From Conus ventricosus (taxonomy: Eukaryota; Mollusca; Gastropoda; Neogastropoda; Conidae), in assembly GCA_018398815.1 (NCBI GenBank), contig JAFLJL010004398.1:1-12500 (forward strand): a stretch of 12,500 nt of DNA, written 5' to 3'. The position numbers were made by a program, and so were the translations under genes. Of this stretch, positions 1 through 7,685 are shown piece after piece (within the stretch, counting starts at the first letter, position 1; the number at the start of each line of letters is the position of its first letter). Below the pieces are notes generated by a model, which was given only the letters and a program-made list of their open reading frames with translations, was not told the DNA's origin and searched no databases.

Positions 1-345
1 TTGGCTTTTCTACACCTTGTCCTGACGAAGCTGTTGCGTATTCCCGAGGATTTCAGTGGTAGTTTGAGCTTGCTTGGCGACAGTACAGCGCGATGTCAGC
101 TCAAATCTACAAGACTGAAAAGTATGCTGATCTGGCAAACAGCCTGAGGAGAGAAGGCTATCAGGTCAAAGTCCTCACTGCAGAAATTGGAGCTAGGGGG
201 TTTGTAGGAACGTCTGCATACAGCCTCATGAAACAGCTCTCAGTTGCAGGGAAGGAAAAACCAGAGCCCTGAAAGCAATGGCAGAAGCGGCAGAGAGGTG
301 TTCAAGCGGATCTGGTCAAGGAGGAACAAAAGTGAACTTCACAAG
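1..345 (+). pseudogene. Retroelement-like C-terminal protein fragment, frameshifted
   Basis: This is a decayed piece of coding sequence that enters from outside the window. A stop lies at 60-62, and the frame is then open from 63 to a TGA at 270-272. It reads through an ELAW stretch, then KYADLANSLR, EIGARGFVG and SLMKQLSVAGK. A different frame continues the likely protein at about 268-305 (RALKAMAEAAERC). A third gives IWSRRN near 315-335, so at least two indels have occurred. From memory, this pattern (Glu-Leu-Thr-Val-Pro-Trp-like strand, Lys-Tyr helix, Glu-Val-Gly-x-Arg-Gly-Phe, AER-x-S, tryptophan plus RR at the end) resembles a tail found in many multicopy reverse-transcriptase-related animal proteins, perhaps a nuclease-like fold. 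I cannot name the family with confidence. No start codon or upstream domain is visible here. Confidence 0.4.
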
Positions 346-368
346 GCTTAATTTCCCTACAAATATCA

Positions 369-690
369 GGTGTCCCTGTGGCTCAGTGGTTAAAGCGCGA
401 GTCATTAAGTAGAAAATGAGCATGTCCAGAGGGTCATGGGTTCGAATCCCAGCCATGGCTCGTCCCAGATGGGGAAAAAAAAAGGGGCAGCAGAGGGACA
501 TCCGGAGTCATGAACCGGGTGTGGCCCAACCCCCCTAGAGTGTCAGGAGATAAGGGCCGAAACACTTGCTTGAAGGGGGCTTCTCTTCTGAGGACTCTCT
601 GCTGCCACGCTCTCCACGAGTTTCTTTCTACTGATTGATCACTGTTCCTCGCACAGTTGATTTCATCCAAGCAGTATATCAATATGAATG
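369..690 (+). mobile_element. tRNA-derived SINE
   Basis: This is a short non-autonomous retroposon. Its head looks like a tRNA gene: an A-box match lies at 379-389 and a perfect B-box match at 439-449. The A-to-B spacing is near 50 nt and the acceptor arms do not pair well, so this is a SINE head and not a functional tRNA. The body (about 470-640) is unique sequence without coding sense; the antisense open frames across it are by-products. The tail is not clear: a weak AATG-like run lies at about 684-692. I found no convincing target-site duplication, so both ends are approximate. SINEs of this type are transcribed by RNA polymerase III and mobilised by a partner LINE; I cannot tell which LINE. 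Confidence 0.75.
379..449 (+). promoter_or_regulatory. Internal Pol III promoter (A and B boxes) of the SINE
   Basis: TGGCTCAGTGG at 379-389 matches the A-box consensus and GGTTCGAATCC at 439-449 matches the B-box consensus. Together they form a type 2 RNA polymerase III promoter. Whether it still fires is unknown. Confidence 0.7.
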
Positions 691-795
691 AATTTGTTTC
701 CTGTTGATTTCATTGATGCATTGTCGCTGTTTAATTAAAATCTGTGGTAAAATTTCGTACATAATAATTCAGAAGAACAAAAATAATAATGACAA

Positions 796-844
<49 letters not shown>

Positions 845-969
845 GAGACTAGCAGTTGATTCTGATCCCATTCCAATTTGCAGTTTACGTTTTACTAGTG
901 GTGTATGTCACCATGTCTCCGAGATGGAACCATGTACGTATTATATCATAAAGGCACAGAGAGAGCGCA
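691..969. other. Gene-free spacer
   Basis: This AT-rich spacer lies between the SINE and LINE A and contains a (CT)n tract. Short open frames here owe their length to the repeat. I see nothing else supportable. Confidence 0.6.
796..842. repeat. (CT)n microsatellite
   Basis: This is a run of CT dinucleotides with a single interruption (TCCT) near 811-813. It is a simple repeat with no coding meaning. Confidence 0.97.
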
Positions 970-1250
970 TGTCCGGTCGTTTTGGCTAGCGTCTTCAACT
1001 GCCCAGACATTAATTGGACAAACCACACCACCCACTCCACCAGAAAGGACGACCTCATCCAGCAGTCCCTCATCGACATCACACAAGCATCCACACTCAC
1101 CCAAGTCCAGCACTCACCTACCCACTTCATGAACATTCTGATCTCATCTTCTTCTCCAATCCCTCCCTGGTTAAATCCTCAGTCTCAGTGCACGGTATCT
1201 ACGACCACAACATGATTGTCACGAATGCCGACACCCGCCCCCAACGGACC
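970..1250 (+). pseudogene. LINE A APE-type endonuclease, C-terminal part
   Basis: The frame beginning near 975 reads VFNCPDINW, the strand that in APE-type LINE endonucleases carries the Asp-Phe-Asn metal and DNA-binding residues (here the Asp reads as Val). It is followed by a D-L-IQQSLIDI helix and NPSLVKSSVSV. The terminal catalytic Ser-Asp-His motif appears as Tyr-Asp-His before NMIV, about 1203-1218. In the family this enzyme nicks the target DNA to prime reverse transcription. The N-terminal half with the catalytic Asn and Glu is absent. A one-base shift separates the segments near 1140-1160. The changed Asp and Ser and the truncation argue against activity. Confidence 0.75.
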
Positions 1251-1252
1251 CT

Positions 1253-1267
1253 CCCCCCCCCCCCCCC
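1253..1267 (+). repeat. C15 homopolymer inside LINE A coding sequence
   Basis: Fifteen consecutive C bases lie in the proline-rich linker between endonuclease and reverse transcriptase. The open frame also changes around here, so slippage in this run probably caused a frameshift. Confidence 0.9.
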
Positions 1268-1269
1268 TC

Positions 1270-3250
1270 TCCCCTCTGACTAAGAAATGCTACACATTCT
1301 CCAAGGCAGACTGGGCCTCCCTCCGGACAGACTGTGACGCTATCGCCTCAAGCTTGATGCAACAGGCAGACTCGGGCTCCAGTATAGAAGACCTCTGGAC
1401 ATACTTCAAATCCGCACTGCTCTCTGCCATCGACATGCACATTCCCCACGCGATGAAAACAAGACGCTCAGATCTCCCATGGATAAATACATCCCTGAAG
1501 CGTATGCTGCGTAAGAAGAAGCGTCTCCTAGCCCGTGCATGCAAGACAAGTAACTGGTCGGCCTACAAGTTCCACCAAAAGGAATGCAGAGAGAGAGACC
1601 ACATCAACACTACCATTGAAGAAGGACTTCAGACCAATAACAGCAAACCCTTTTGGCAGTATATTAAAGCAAGAAAACAAGACAGCACTGGTGTAGCCCC
1701 CCTGAAGGAAAAGGGACAGCTATACAGTGACAGTAAGAACAAGGCCTGCATCCTCCTGGAACAATTCAAATCAGTCTTCACCAAAGATACTGACATCCCC
1801 ATGCCCTCTGTCAAGAAGAACATTATTCAAGATATCCCTCATATCCACATCAGTCCCGAAGGAGTCCACAAACTCTTGAGAGACCTCAACCCCCACAAAG
1901 CTCCTGGCCCCGACAAAATCCCCAACCTCGTCCTCAAAGAAAGTGCCCCCAACCTCGCCCCCGCCCTGACCACCCTCTTCCAGCGCTCCCTTGACACAGA
2001 CGACCTTCCATCAGACTGGCATAACGCTAACATTGCCTGCATCTACAAGAAGGGTGACAAACATGCAGCCGAAACTACCGACCCATCTCACTCACCTCTG
2101 TCACATGCAAGCTACTTGAGCACATCATCTGCCAGCACATCCTGACCCACTTGGAGAACGCAGCATCGTCACCAACCTGAACCATGGCTTTCGCAGCGGA
2201 TACTCCTGCGACACTCAAGTACTTTTAACCAGCCATGATCTACTACAATCCTTTGACCACCAGCGCCAAGTCAATGTGGCGATCCTAGACTTCTGGAAGG
2301 CTTTTGATACTGTCCCCCACAAGCGTCTCCTCCACAAATTGCTAGCTTACGCTATCGGAGGCAGCCTCCACACCTGGCTCACAAACTTTTGACACATAGG
2401 AAGATGGCTGTAGTGATAGAGGGCGACTCATCGGACGAAACTACTGTGGACTCCAGAGTTCCCCAGGGAACATATTATCTCGGCCGCTCCTCTTCCTGTG
2501 CCACATCAACGACCTGCCCAACACCGTCAAGTCACAGGTCCGTTTGTTTGCCGATGACTGCCTCATGTACAGCGAGATAAACACTTTTTAAGACCACCTA
2601 CAACTTCAGAACAACCTCCGCCAACTTGAAACCTGGGCCACCGACTGGGCATGAAATTTAACCCAAAGAAATGCTATATCCTCAGCATCCAACTGTCCTC
2701 CAACTACATCTACTCCCTCTATAATACCCCCCTCCAACAGGTTACATCCAACCCGTACCTCAGCATCCTTTTCCCAACGACCCGAAGTGGGGCACCCACA
2801 TAGCCGGCATCTCAATGAAAGCAAGCAGCACCCTAGGCTTTCTTCACAGAAACGTATGCTTCTTTCCCCAACACTGCAAGAAACACGCATACCTAGCCCT
2901 CATCCGCCCACTCCTGGAGTACAGATGCATCTCCTGGTCCCCATACCTGCAACAAGATATCAACCAGCTGGAAAAAATGCAACGCCTTTCTGCCAGATTT
3001 ATTACTGGTGACTACTCCTCCAGATCCCCCGGCGCCATCACCAACATGCTGTCATCCCTGCAGCTGCCAACGCTACAGCAACGTAGAAGTGACCTACGTC
3101 TCACATTCTTGTACAGGGTGGTTGAGGGGATGGTGCCGGCCATACCACCTGCTGACTTTCTGATTCCACACAAAGCGGACGTCGCATCAAACCCCGCGAT
3201 TATAGTGAATTTAACACAAGTGCCATTTCCAACCACGTCAGGAATAATTC
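1270..3250 (+). pseudogene. LINE A reverse transcriptase, multiply frameshifted
   Basis: A long open stretch to about 2075 covers the pre-RT linker and the fingers, with LNPHKAPGPDKIPN (about 1888-1930) and ANIACIYKKGDKH. A frameshift near 2070 leads to NYRPISLTSVTCKLLEHI. Another near 2165 leads to NHGFRSGYSC. Motif A reads AILDFWKAFDTVPH (2278-2320). A stop follows TNF near 2390. Motif B reads SRVPQGT (about 2454-2474). Motif C reads FADD (2547-2558), carrying the catalytic Asp pair. The thumb side includes KFNPKKCYILS and LIRPLLEYRCISW, then an open run from 2815. The last visible residues are NHVRNNS near 3250. The order of motifs is that of a non-LTR RT. Catalytic residues are still readable, but five or more frame breaks make the gene non-functional. 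Confidence 0.88.
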
Positions 3251-3262
3251 TTCTTCTTCTTC
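3248..3262. repeat. (TTC)5, the presumed tail of the insert
   Basis: Five TTC units lie on the + strand, directly at the LINE A junction. The first one or two units overlap what may be LINE A sequence. Confidence 0.85.
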
Positions 3263-3956
3263 TGCGTTCGATTTAAGCTGGATGCGTCAGACTTGTAACC
3301 CGGCCGCCATGATGAAGCCCGCGGTCTTCTCCAGGTCAGAACGGGCTCCCCAAAGCTGTGCCTGTAAACTCCGCTTCCCCCGGCCAGGTTTTGTGTGGAA
3401 GAGCTGCGTGACTAGGACAGCGCAGTACTGTGAGGGTGGTAGAGGCTGGGTAGTCTGGCCAGTCGCTCTACTCTGCCTTCCCCCGACCATCAGGTTAACA
3501 GAGGCACCGGTCGCTTTGGTGGGCCCCTTTGAGGCTAAGGGCCCGGCTCCGTCCCTCCCCGGTTGTCGCTGATAGGGACGACGCCATGACAATAAGGTAG
3601 TCTGACGCATGACCATAATCGTTGATGCGTGTGTGCCCTAATTTATCCCCAGGACCTGCGCTGTAGCTGACACACTCCGTCTTCGGCAGGCTGGATGCTT
3701 TTGCCATTTAACCCATGGCTGGGGTAAGGCTTGGAGCAGTGTCAGGGCGTATCCACACGCCGGTGGGCCTTCACTCAGTTCCTTCCATTTTGGTGGGGCC
3801 TTACTCCTCCATCTGGACTGGTCTAGCCTGCGGCTTTCCTTGATTGGAGAGGCCGGGATCTAGTTTTGATATAGCGCCAGTATTCCGCTCCCGTGCCGCG
3901 TTAGTGAAAACAACCTGCCCCATGTCCCCCTAAGGAAACACCCACATTAACGTGGC
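3251..3956 (-). mobile_element. Retroposon-like insert with (GAA)5 tail, inside LINE A
   Basis: This GC-rich block interrupts the 3' coding part of LINE A. On the minus strand it ends in five GAA units (3262-3248 on the + strand as TTC). That is what a minus-strand retroposon with a microsatellite tail would leave. Neither strand shows a recognisable protein domain: a 109-residue antisense frame and an overlapping sense frame exist, but neither has motifs I know. I see no Pol III A or B box at its 5' side (near 3956), and no exact target-site duplication, although the junctions can be placed to within a few bases by the LINE A reading frame. It could be the 3' end of a LINE of another family or a SINE. 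The orientation call rests only on the tail. Confidence 0.5.
3282..3610. repeat. 12-bp inverted repeat within the insert
   Basis: ATGCGTCAGACT at 3282-3293 is the exact reverse complement of AGTCTGACGCAT at 3599-3610. The arms are about 305 bp apart. This could mark an internal unit of the insert, such as a foldback or a small element, or be chance. Confidence 0.5.
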
Positions 3957-4140
3957 GAGAAGGTGCGACTACGGTGTTCACCCAAGATCCTTGCAAGTCA
4001 ACAGAGCTCAGACTGAGCAGTTCAGAAACTCTTTCTTTATAAAACACTGTTCTTACTGGGACCACCTGGACGAGGCGACGGTGACAACAACAACAGTCGA
4101 GAGCTTCAAGGCAGGGCTCTCAGCGCGCCACCAGTGCTAG
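3957..4140 (+). pseudogene. LINE A C-terminal protein segment, downstream of the insert
   Basis: The frame reads RRCDYGV from 3957, then RAQTEQFRNSFF, YWDHLDEATV and VESFKAGLSARHQC, ending in TAG at 4138-4140. In CR1-like LINEs the end of the RT protein typically has an arginine/asparagine-Ser-Phe-Phe element, a Trp-Asn/Asp-x-Leu element and a Val-x-Ser-Phe-Lys element, as here. This is therefore the missing tail of LINE A and not a separate gene. An upstream ATG in the + strand is not a true start. Confidence 0.8.
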
Positions 4141-4490
4141 GCTGCACACTCCCCCCACCGTTGCGTCTATGCCGTAAGTGGCAACAGCAACGTATTCCAC
4201 AGATTAGATGTCCCAAAATAGTTTGTACCACTAAACCACATATGTGTTCTGAGAAAAGAACTCGGGAACAGATGACGTTCTATGAGCTGTCGACAAGTAA
4301 AATATTGCTGTAGCAGTACGATGAGTTAAGGAACTTCATTGTTATCTTTTCAGCTCACTCTTCAAAGTTTGACTGGTTTATGGTTGCTGACTGAATCATC
4401 ATGACAGAAGCTCACCCATGCCTTCTCAGTATTCGAAAGACATCATCAAAATACAAGCATTTCCCGTTTTTGGAAAACCAGGTAGGCGTT

Positions 4491-4519
4491 CTCTCTCTCT
4501 CTCTCTTCTCTCTCTCTCT
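4491..4519. repeat. (CT)n microsatellite
   Basis: This is a CT dinucleotide run with one TTCT interruption near 4506-4508. Confidence 0.95.
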
Positions 4520-4531
4520 GTAAACGCAATC

Positions 4532-4551
4532 CACACGCACGCGCGCGCGCG

Positions 4552-4599
<48 letters not shown>

Positions 4600-4614
4600 A
4601 CACACACACACACA
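4532..4614. repeat. Compound (CA)(CG)n(CA)n alternating tract
   Basis: This is an alternating purine-pyrimidine tract of about 80 bp: a CG core at about 4539-4560, followed by a long CA run with one slip (ACCA) near 4599. Such tracts are prone to Z-DNA formation and to length change. Confidence 0.95.
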
Positions 4615-4890
4615 AAAAACAAACAAACACACAACAAAACAAACAAGAACCATGTTTTCAGCTCAAGAGTTTTCAATGATAAATAATATTTAAAACATCC
4701 ACAGTCAGTTCAGTGAGTGTGTTCAATCCAGACTGGAACCCAATAATCAAAAAGCCACCCCCAGGAAGAGAAATCAGTTTATTTGTTTGCGAGTGCTATT
4801 CAGGGCTGTCGCTCTTATCTAATATTGCATTTTTAGGTAATATTCACGGCACCATTCTACCTATAGCTTTTGTTATTGTTGCTGTTCATT

Positions 4891-5760
4891 AAGTGTTTAC
4901 AAGGGACGCTGTTGTTACGCATCTAACAATTAATAATATTTCTACCCCGTGCCAGCATGGTTTTAGACATTTATTCTTGTATTACTTAACGACTAGAAGT
5001 TTTGGAGGATTTTACACAGTTATTGGACAATAAAATTCATTTGATTTTGACGTCATATATCTTGATTTCCGAAAGGTGTTCGACTCTGTACCACATAGAA
5101 GGCTGTTGACAAAAATGAAAGGGTATGGGATCACAGGCAATGTACTCCTTTGGATACAACACTTTCTACACTACAGAACTCAGTGGGTTTGTATTGGGAA
5201 GGAAAGTCATCTGCAGCTGAAGTATTAAGTGGGATCCCCCAAGGAAGCATCCTGGGGCCCAGTACTCTTTATAATTTTCATAAATGATCTCCCAAATTGT
5301 ATCGAATCAATTTTGCAAAACATTTGCTGATGATACTAAGATATACAGTAGTGTACAAAATAGTACTAAAATACAGAATGACCTACATAAACGTCAAACC
5401 TGGACAGACACATGGAACTTATATTTTAATGTTGAAAAGTGCAAAGTCATGCACTTTGTAAATGACTAAGGAAATAAAAATCCTAAAATGGTATATTCAA
5501 TGAAATAGGATCATAAATCACAAAATATTCACACATGAACCCAAAAAAAAGGACAAGGGAGTTGTTTTCGATGACCAGTTATCATTTGACCCACACATAG
5601 AAGGAGCTGTGAACAAAGCAAACAAGAAGGTTGGAATAGTCAACATTTAGATACTTAACCAAAGAAACATTTTTGAAATTGTACAAAGCCTTGGTGAAGC
5701 CCCACCTGGAGTATGGAAATATGACTTGGTCCTCATTCTTAAAGCGACAGTCCCAAGTGC
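4891..5760 (+). pseudogene. LINE B reverse transcriptase core
   Basis: Motifs appear in RT order. QHGFRH is at about 4957-4974. Motif A is DVIYLDFRKVFDSVPH, about 5050-5097. Motif B is SGIPQGSILGP, about 5229-5261, in a shifted frame. Motif C is FADD at 5323-5334, followed by NVEKCKVMHF to a TAA at 5467-5469. Further on come GVVFDDQLSFDPHI (about 5551-5592), LVKPHLEYG and the W-S of the thumb region in other frames. Family members reverse transcribe their own RNA at a nicked target. Both catalytic Asp residues of motif C and that of motif A remain, but stops (for example near 5030 and 5225) and several indels inactivate the copy. Aside from the 186-nt open run around motif C, no long frame survives. 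Confidence 0.87.
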
Positions 5761-5983
5761 TGGAAGGAGTCCAAAGACCTACTTCAAAGTTGATTTAGGA
5801 ATGTTCGAAGATGGAGTTTAAAGAAAGGCTAAAATATTTAAGACTAAAATTCAGTGAAAGGGAGAAGATAATTAAAGACTTGAGCGAGTTAAACTTAAAG
5901 ACCTGACCGTACAAAGACGAGATAACACATAGAAGGGACATGTAAAGCCAGTTCTGGCTAAAATTGCAAAAGCATTGTCCCTA

Positions 5984-6007
5984 TGAACCTGAACCTGAAC
6001 CTGAACC
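5984..6007 (+). repeat. (TGAACC)4 hexamer repeat
   Basis: Four exact TGAACC units lie between the RT core and the C-terminal segment of LINE B. This is probably a local expansion by slippage, because it breaks up the expected coding continuity. Confidence 0.9.
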
Positions 6008-6011
6008 AGAA

Positions 6012-6327
6012 TAGAGGGATTTAATTGAAATGTATAAGATTTTTCACTGTATAAAAGAAGTAGATAAGGACAAACTATTTAAGTTCTCTAGGTGTAACAA
6101 AATAAGAAATTCAGAGGATAAACTTTCCAAACAACATTGTTCAACAAACCGCAGACTTCACTCCTTCAGTCAGAGAATTATTGAAAATTGGAATTCATTA
6201 CCATATGAAGTAAAGCATGCACGAAGTGTGAACTCCTTCAGAGGTCATATGGACACTCACAGGAAATTGATGAAAAATTTTATGATTACGATGAAAAATA
6301 AATGCGCAATCCAAAATATACCAGTTA
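6012..6327 (+). pseudogene. LINE B C-terminal protein segment
   Basis: The frame from about 6012 reads RDLIEMYKIFHCIKEVD, then RRLHSFSQRIIENWNSLP (about 6150-6204), HARSVNSFRGHMDTH, and on to IQNIPV at 6326. FSQR-I-x-NWNSLP followed by a Val/Ser-x-Asn-Ser-Phe element is the usual end of CR1-like RT proteins. The methionine at 6030 is internal and not a start. Here the frame appears to end shortly after 6327, but that stop belongs to LINE C. Across the insertion, the codon split at 6327 continues at 12364 and the frame stays open to TAG at 12402-12404. Confidence 0.82.
6315..6327. repeat. Target-site duplication of LINE C, left copy
   Basis: AATATACCAGTTA matches 12351-12363 exactly over 13 bp, and the next bases on both sides differ. 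It abuts the 3' tail of LINE C. Confidence 0.95.
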
Positions 6328-6341
6328 GATAAGATAAGATA
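6328..6341 (-). repeat. Pentamer tail of LINE C
   Basis: On the + strand this reads GATAA GATAA GATA, and on the sense strand it ends ...TATCTTATCTTATC. LINEs of the I group end in short tandem repeats rather than poly(A), so this is taken as the 3' terminus. Confidence 0.85.
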
Positions 6342-6414
6342 TGTTGCTTATAGCCCGCCGACCGCAGAGGGCCACATCAGGCTGTCACCACGTTAAAATC
6401 AACTCACCAGTTCC

Positions 6415-6452
<38 letters not shown>

Positions 6453-6551
6453 AAAAAAAAAAAAAAAAAAAAACTTTCACACATCTCGTTAAATGACATC
6501 GTCTACAAACGAACCAGAAACTTTGTTAAAAAATCCTTCTTCCGTAAAATC
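6342..6551 (-). other. 3'UTR of LINE C with internal T tract
   Basis: This is non-coding sequence between the ORF2 stop and the tail. It includes a homopolymer of about 55 T on the sense strand (+ strand A at 6418-6473, broken by one C at 6452). The 75 bases distal to it are GC-rich and probably form the RT-recognised 3' end. Confidence 0.75.
6418..6473. repeat. Homopolymeric A tract (+ strand)
   Basis: There are 34 A, one C at 6452, then 21 A. It lies inside the 3'UTR of LINE C in antisense, so it is not the poly(A) tail of that element. Confidence 0.93.
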
Positions 6552-6920
6552 TCAAATCAGATGAAAAATGTTAATTTCTCTCAAAAACCCAAGGATCACG
6601 TCAGGCGGGACATCCCTGAACAGGATCTTCATGGACTCCGCTGTAAAATGTTTGTGTCTCACATCGTGCAAGTCCCAACACTCTAAAAGAACATGTTTCA
6701 TTGTGAGTGGTGCATGACATGGAATGCACCACGGAGCTTCTTCACTCTTTAAAAGGTAAGAATGGGTAAAATACGAATGGCCGGTGTGCAGCCGGCACAG
6801 AACCGTTTCCTCTTTACGACCACCCGACGTAGATGGGAGGAAGTCTTTAAGGTTTGGACGGATCTGAAAGAGTTTGTTATTCGTCTGTGTGTTCCAATCC
6901 TCCTGCCAGAGGTCTCTCAC
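6552..6920 (-). pseudogene. ORF2 C-terminal region with CCHC motif
   Basis: This open piece of ORF2 follows RNase H. Its CIPCHAPLTMKHVLLEC has the spacing CX2CX7HX4C, a zinc-binding motif common at the end of I/Jockey/R1-type ORF2 proteins and thought to contact RNA or DNA. It is preceded by LCRLHTGHSYFTHSYLL, a common lead-in. The apparent start at 6920 is internal, and an in-frame stop just upstream separates it from RNase H. Confidence 0.85.
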
Positions 6921-6999
6921 AATAATCGTTAATTTTGGGTTTCACATCTGAGCAGGGATATAAGTGTTGGACAGTTTCTCTCTTGTGGCGTTCTTGGCT

Positions 7000-7677
7000 A
7001 AACGATCAACCATTTCGTTCCCGCCGATGCCAACATGGCCAGGAACCCAAGCAAGAGTAATGTTGTAACCGTCCGCCTTCAACTTGCTAAAAAGTTCAAA
7101 AAAAAAATAAAAGTTCTGGATGCTGAAGGTTGCGGCCAGCTATGGCCTCCAAAGCTGACAGCGAATCCGACAGAACCAGAAAGTCCCTCCTCGAAGAATG
7201 GGAGATTATCTTCAAAGCCAGTACTAGAGCAGTAAGTTCAGCAGAATAGACAGAAGCATCTGAATGTATATGTTCCAACAATATCTGAGAAGGAGCCCCA
7301 GGGCAGTAGGCTGCACAGGCCACTCCATCCTCAGACTTGGAACCGTCAGTGAAAACTTTTGATAGGATGGAATTTGGAACAGAGCTCGGCATACAAAGCC
7401 TTGTACGCCAGAGAGCTGGTAGACTCCTTACGGAAAGCTGCGAGATCAAAACGAATCTCTGGTGTGAAAAAGGTCCATGGAGTTGATCCGGAAACTTGGA
7501 AAAATCGGAAACTACTCCCAGGTCTATACCTGCATTCCGCACGTGAGGCTGCATACGAAGCCCAAACGGCGGAATACATTTCGGGTTATTTTCAAACTTA
7601 CTTTGGAACGGAGGGTCAAAAACACAGTCATAGGCAGGATTCTGTGGTTCTGAGAACAGTCGGATATAATAATTCAA
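7000..7677 (-). pseudogene. ORF2 RNase H domain
   Basis: The frame 7677-7096 contains the pre-RNase H linker and three of the four acidic active-site residues: Asp in FTDGS, Glu in YSAELTA and Asp in LSDSLSA. The fourth element, with WVPGHVGIGGNE and the last Asp in VDRLA, lies in another frame downstream of a T-rich run (+ strand about 7098-7110). Slippage in that run explains the frame change. RNase H removes template RNA during cDNA synthesis. Its presence separates LINE C from LINEs A and B, which show none. Confidence 0.88.
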
Positions 7678-7685
7678 AGACAGTT

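Larger units (their letters stand above)
970..4165 (+). mobile_element. LINE A: 5'-truncated non-LTR retrotransposon, split by an insert
   Basis: This is a degraded LINE of the APE-endonuclease type without RNase H (CR1/Jockey-like group; clade not resolved). Its parts in order are the C-terminal half of the endonuclease (about 970-1250), the linker and reverse transcriptase (about 1270-3250), and the last protein segment (3957-4140). The 5' part (ORF1 and the endonuclease N-terminus) is missing, which fits the usual 5' truncation during target-primed reverse transcription. A foreign block of about 0.7 kb separates the last two segments. If it is removed, the reading frame joins at a plausible place (NNS from the left, RRC from the right). 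Several frameshifts and stops show the copy is dead. The 3' end is approximate because no tail or target-site duplication is obvious. Confidence 0.8.
4166..4890. other. Gene-free spacer with microsatellites
   Basis: No protein motif, RNA gene or known repeat family is recognisable apart from two simple-sequence tracts. The first part (to about 4230) may be the 3'UTR of LINE A, but I cannot place its end. The open frames overlapping the microsatellites on both strands are repeat artefacts. Confidence 0.6.
4891..6327 (+). mobile_element. LINE B (CR1-like), left part, interrupted by LINE C
   Basis: This is a 5'-truncated non-LTR retrotransposon on the + strand. It begins inside the palm-proximal part of the RT (VFTRDAVVTHL from about 4892), and both endonuclease and ORF1 are missing. 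The coding region continues to the C-terminal segment at 6030-6327. It then resumes on the far side of LINE C at 12364, where it reaches a stop codon, a palindrome and a (CTA)n tail. Many stops and indels mark it as older than LINE C. AT-rich codon use differs from the GC-richer LINE A, so the two are different families. Confidence 0.85.

Noticed and set aside
369..460. Functional tRNA gene
   Set aside because: A and B boxes are present, but the acceptor arms do not pair, the A-B spacing is large, and a long non-tRNA body follows. It is a SINE head.
3282..3616. Protein-coding gene on either strand of the LINE A insert
   Set aside because: The frames overlap each other in opposite directions, have no recognisable domain, and are explained by the GC-rich composition of the block.
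4412..4693. Small proteins rich in Val-Cys or Thr-His repeats
   Set aside because: They are direct translations of CT and CA microsatellites in several frames.
5984..6007. CRISPR-like or telomeric repeat array
   Set aside because: The hexamers are contiguous without spacers, only four in number, and do not match common animal telomere units.
6418..6473. Poly(A) tail of a + strand transcript or retroposon
   Set aside because: The bases on both sides belong to the minus-strand LINE C 3'UTR, whose end is fixed at 6328 by the target-site duplication, so the tract is internal.
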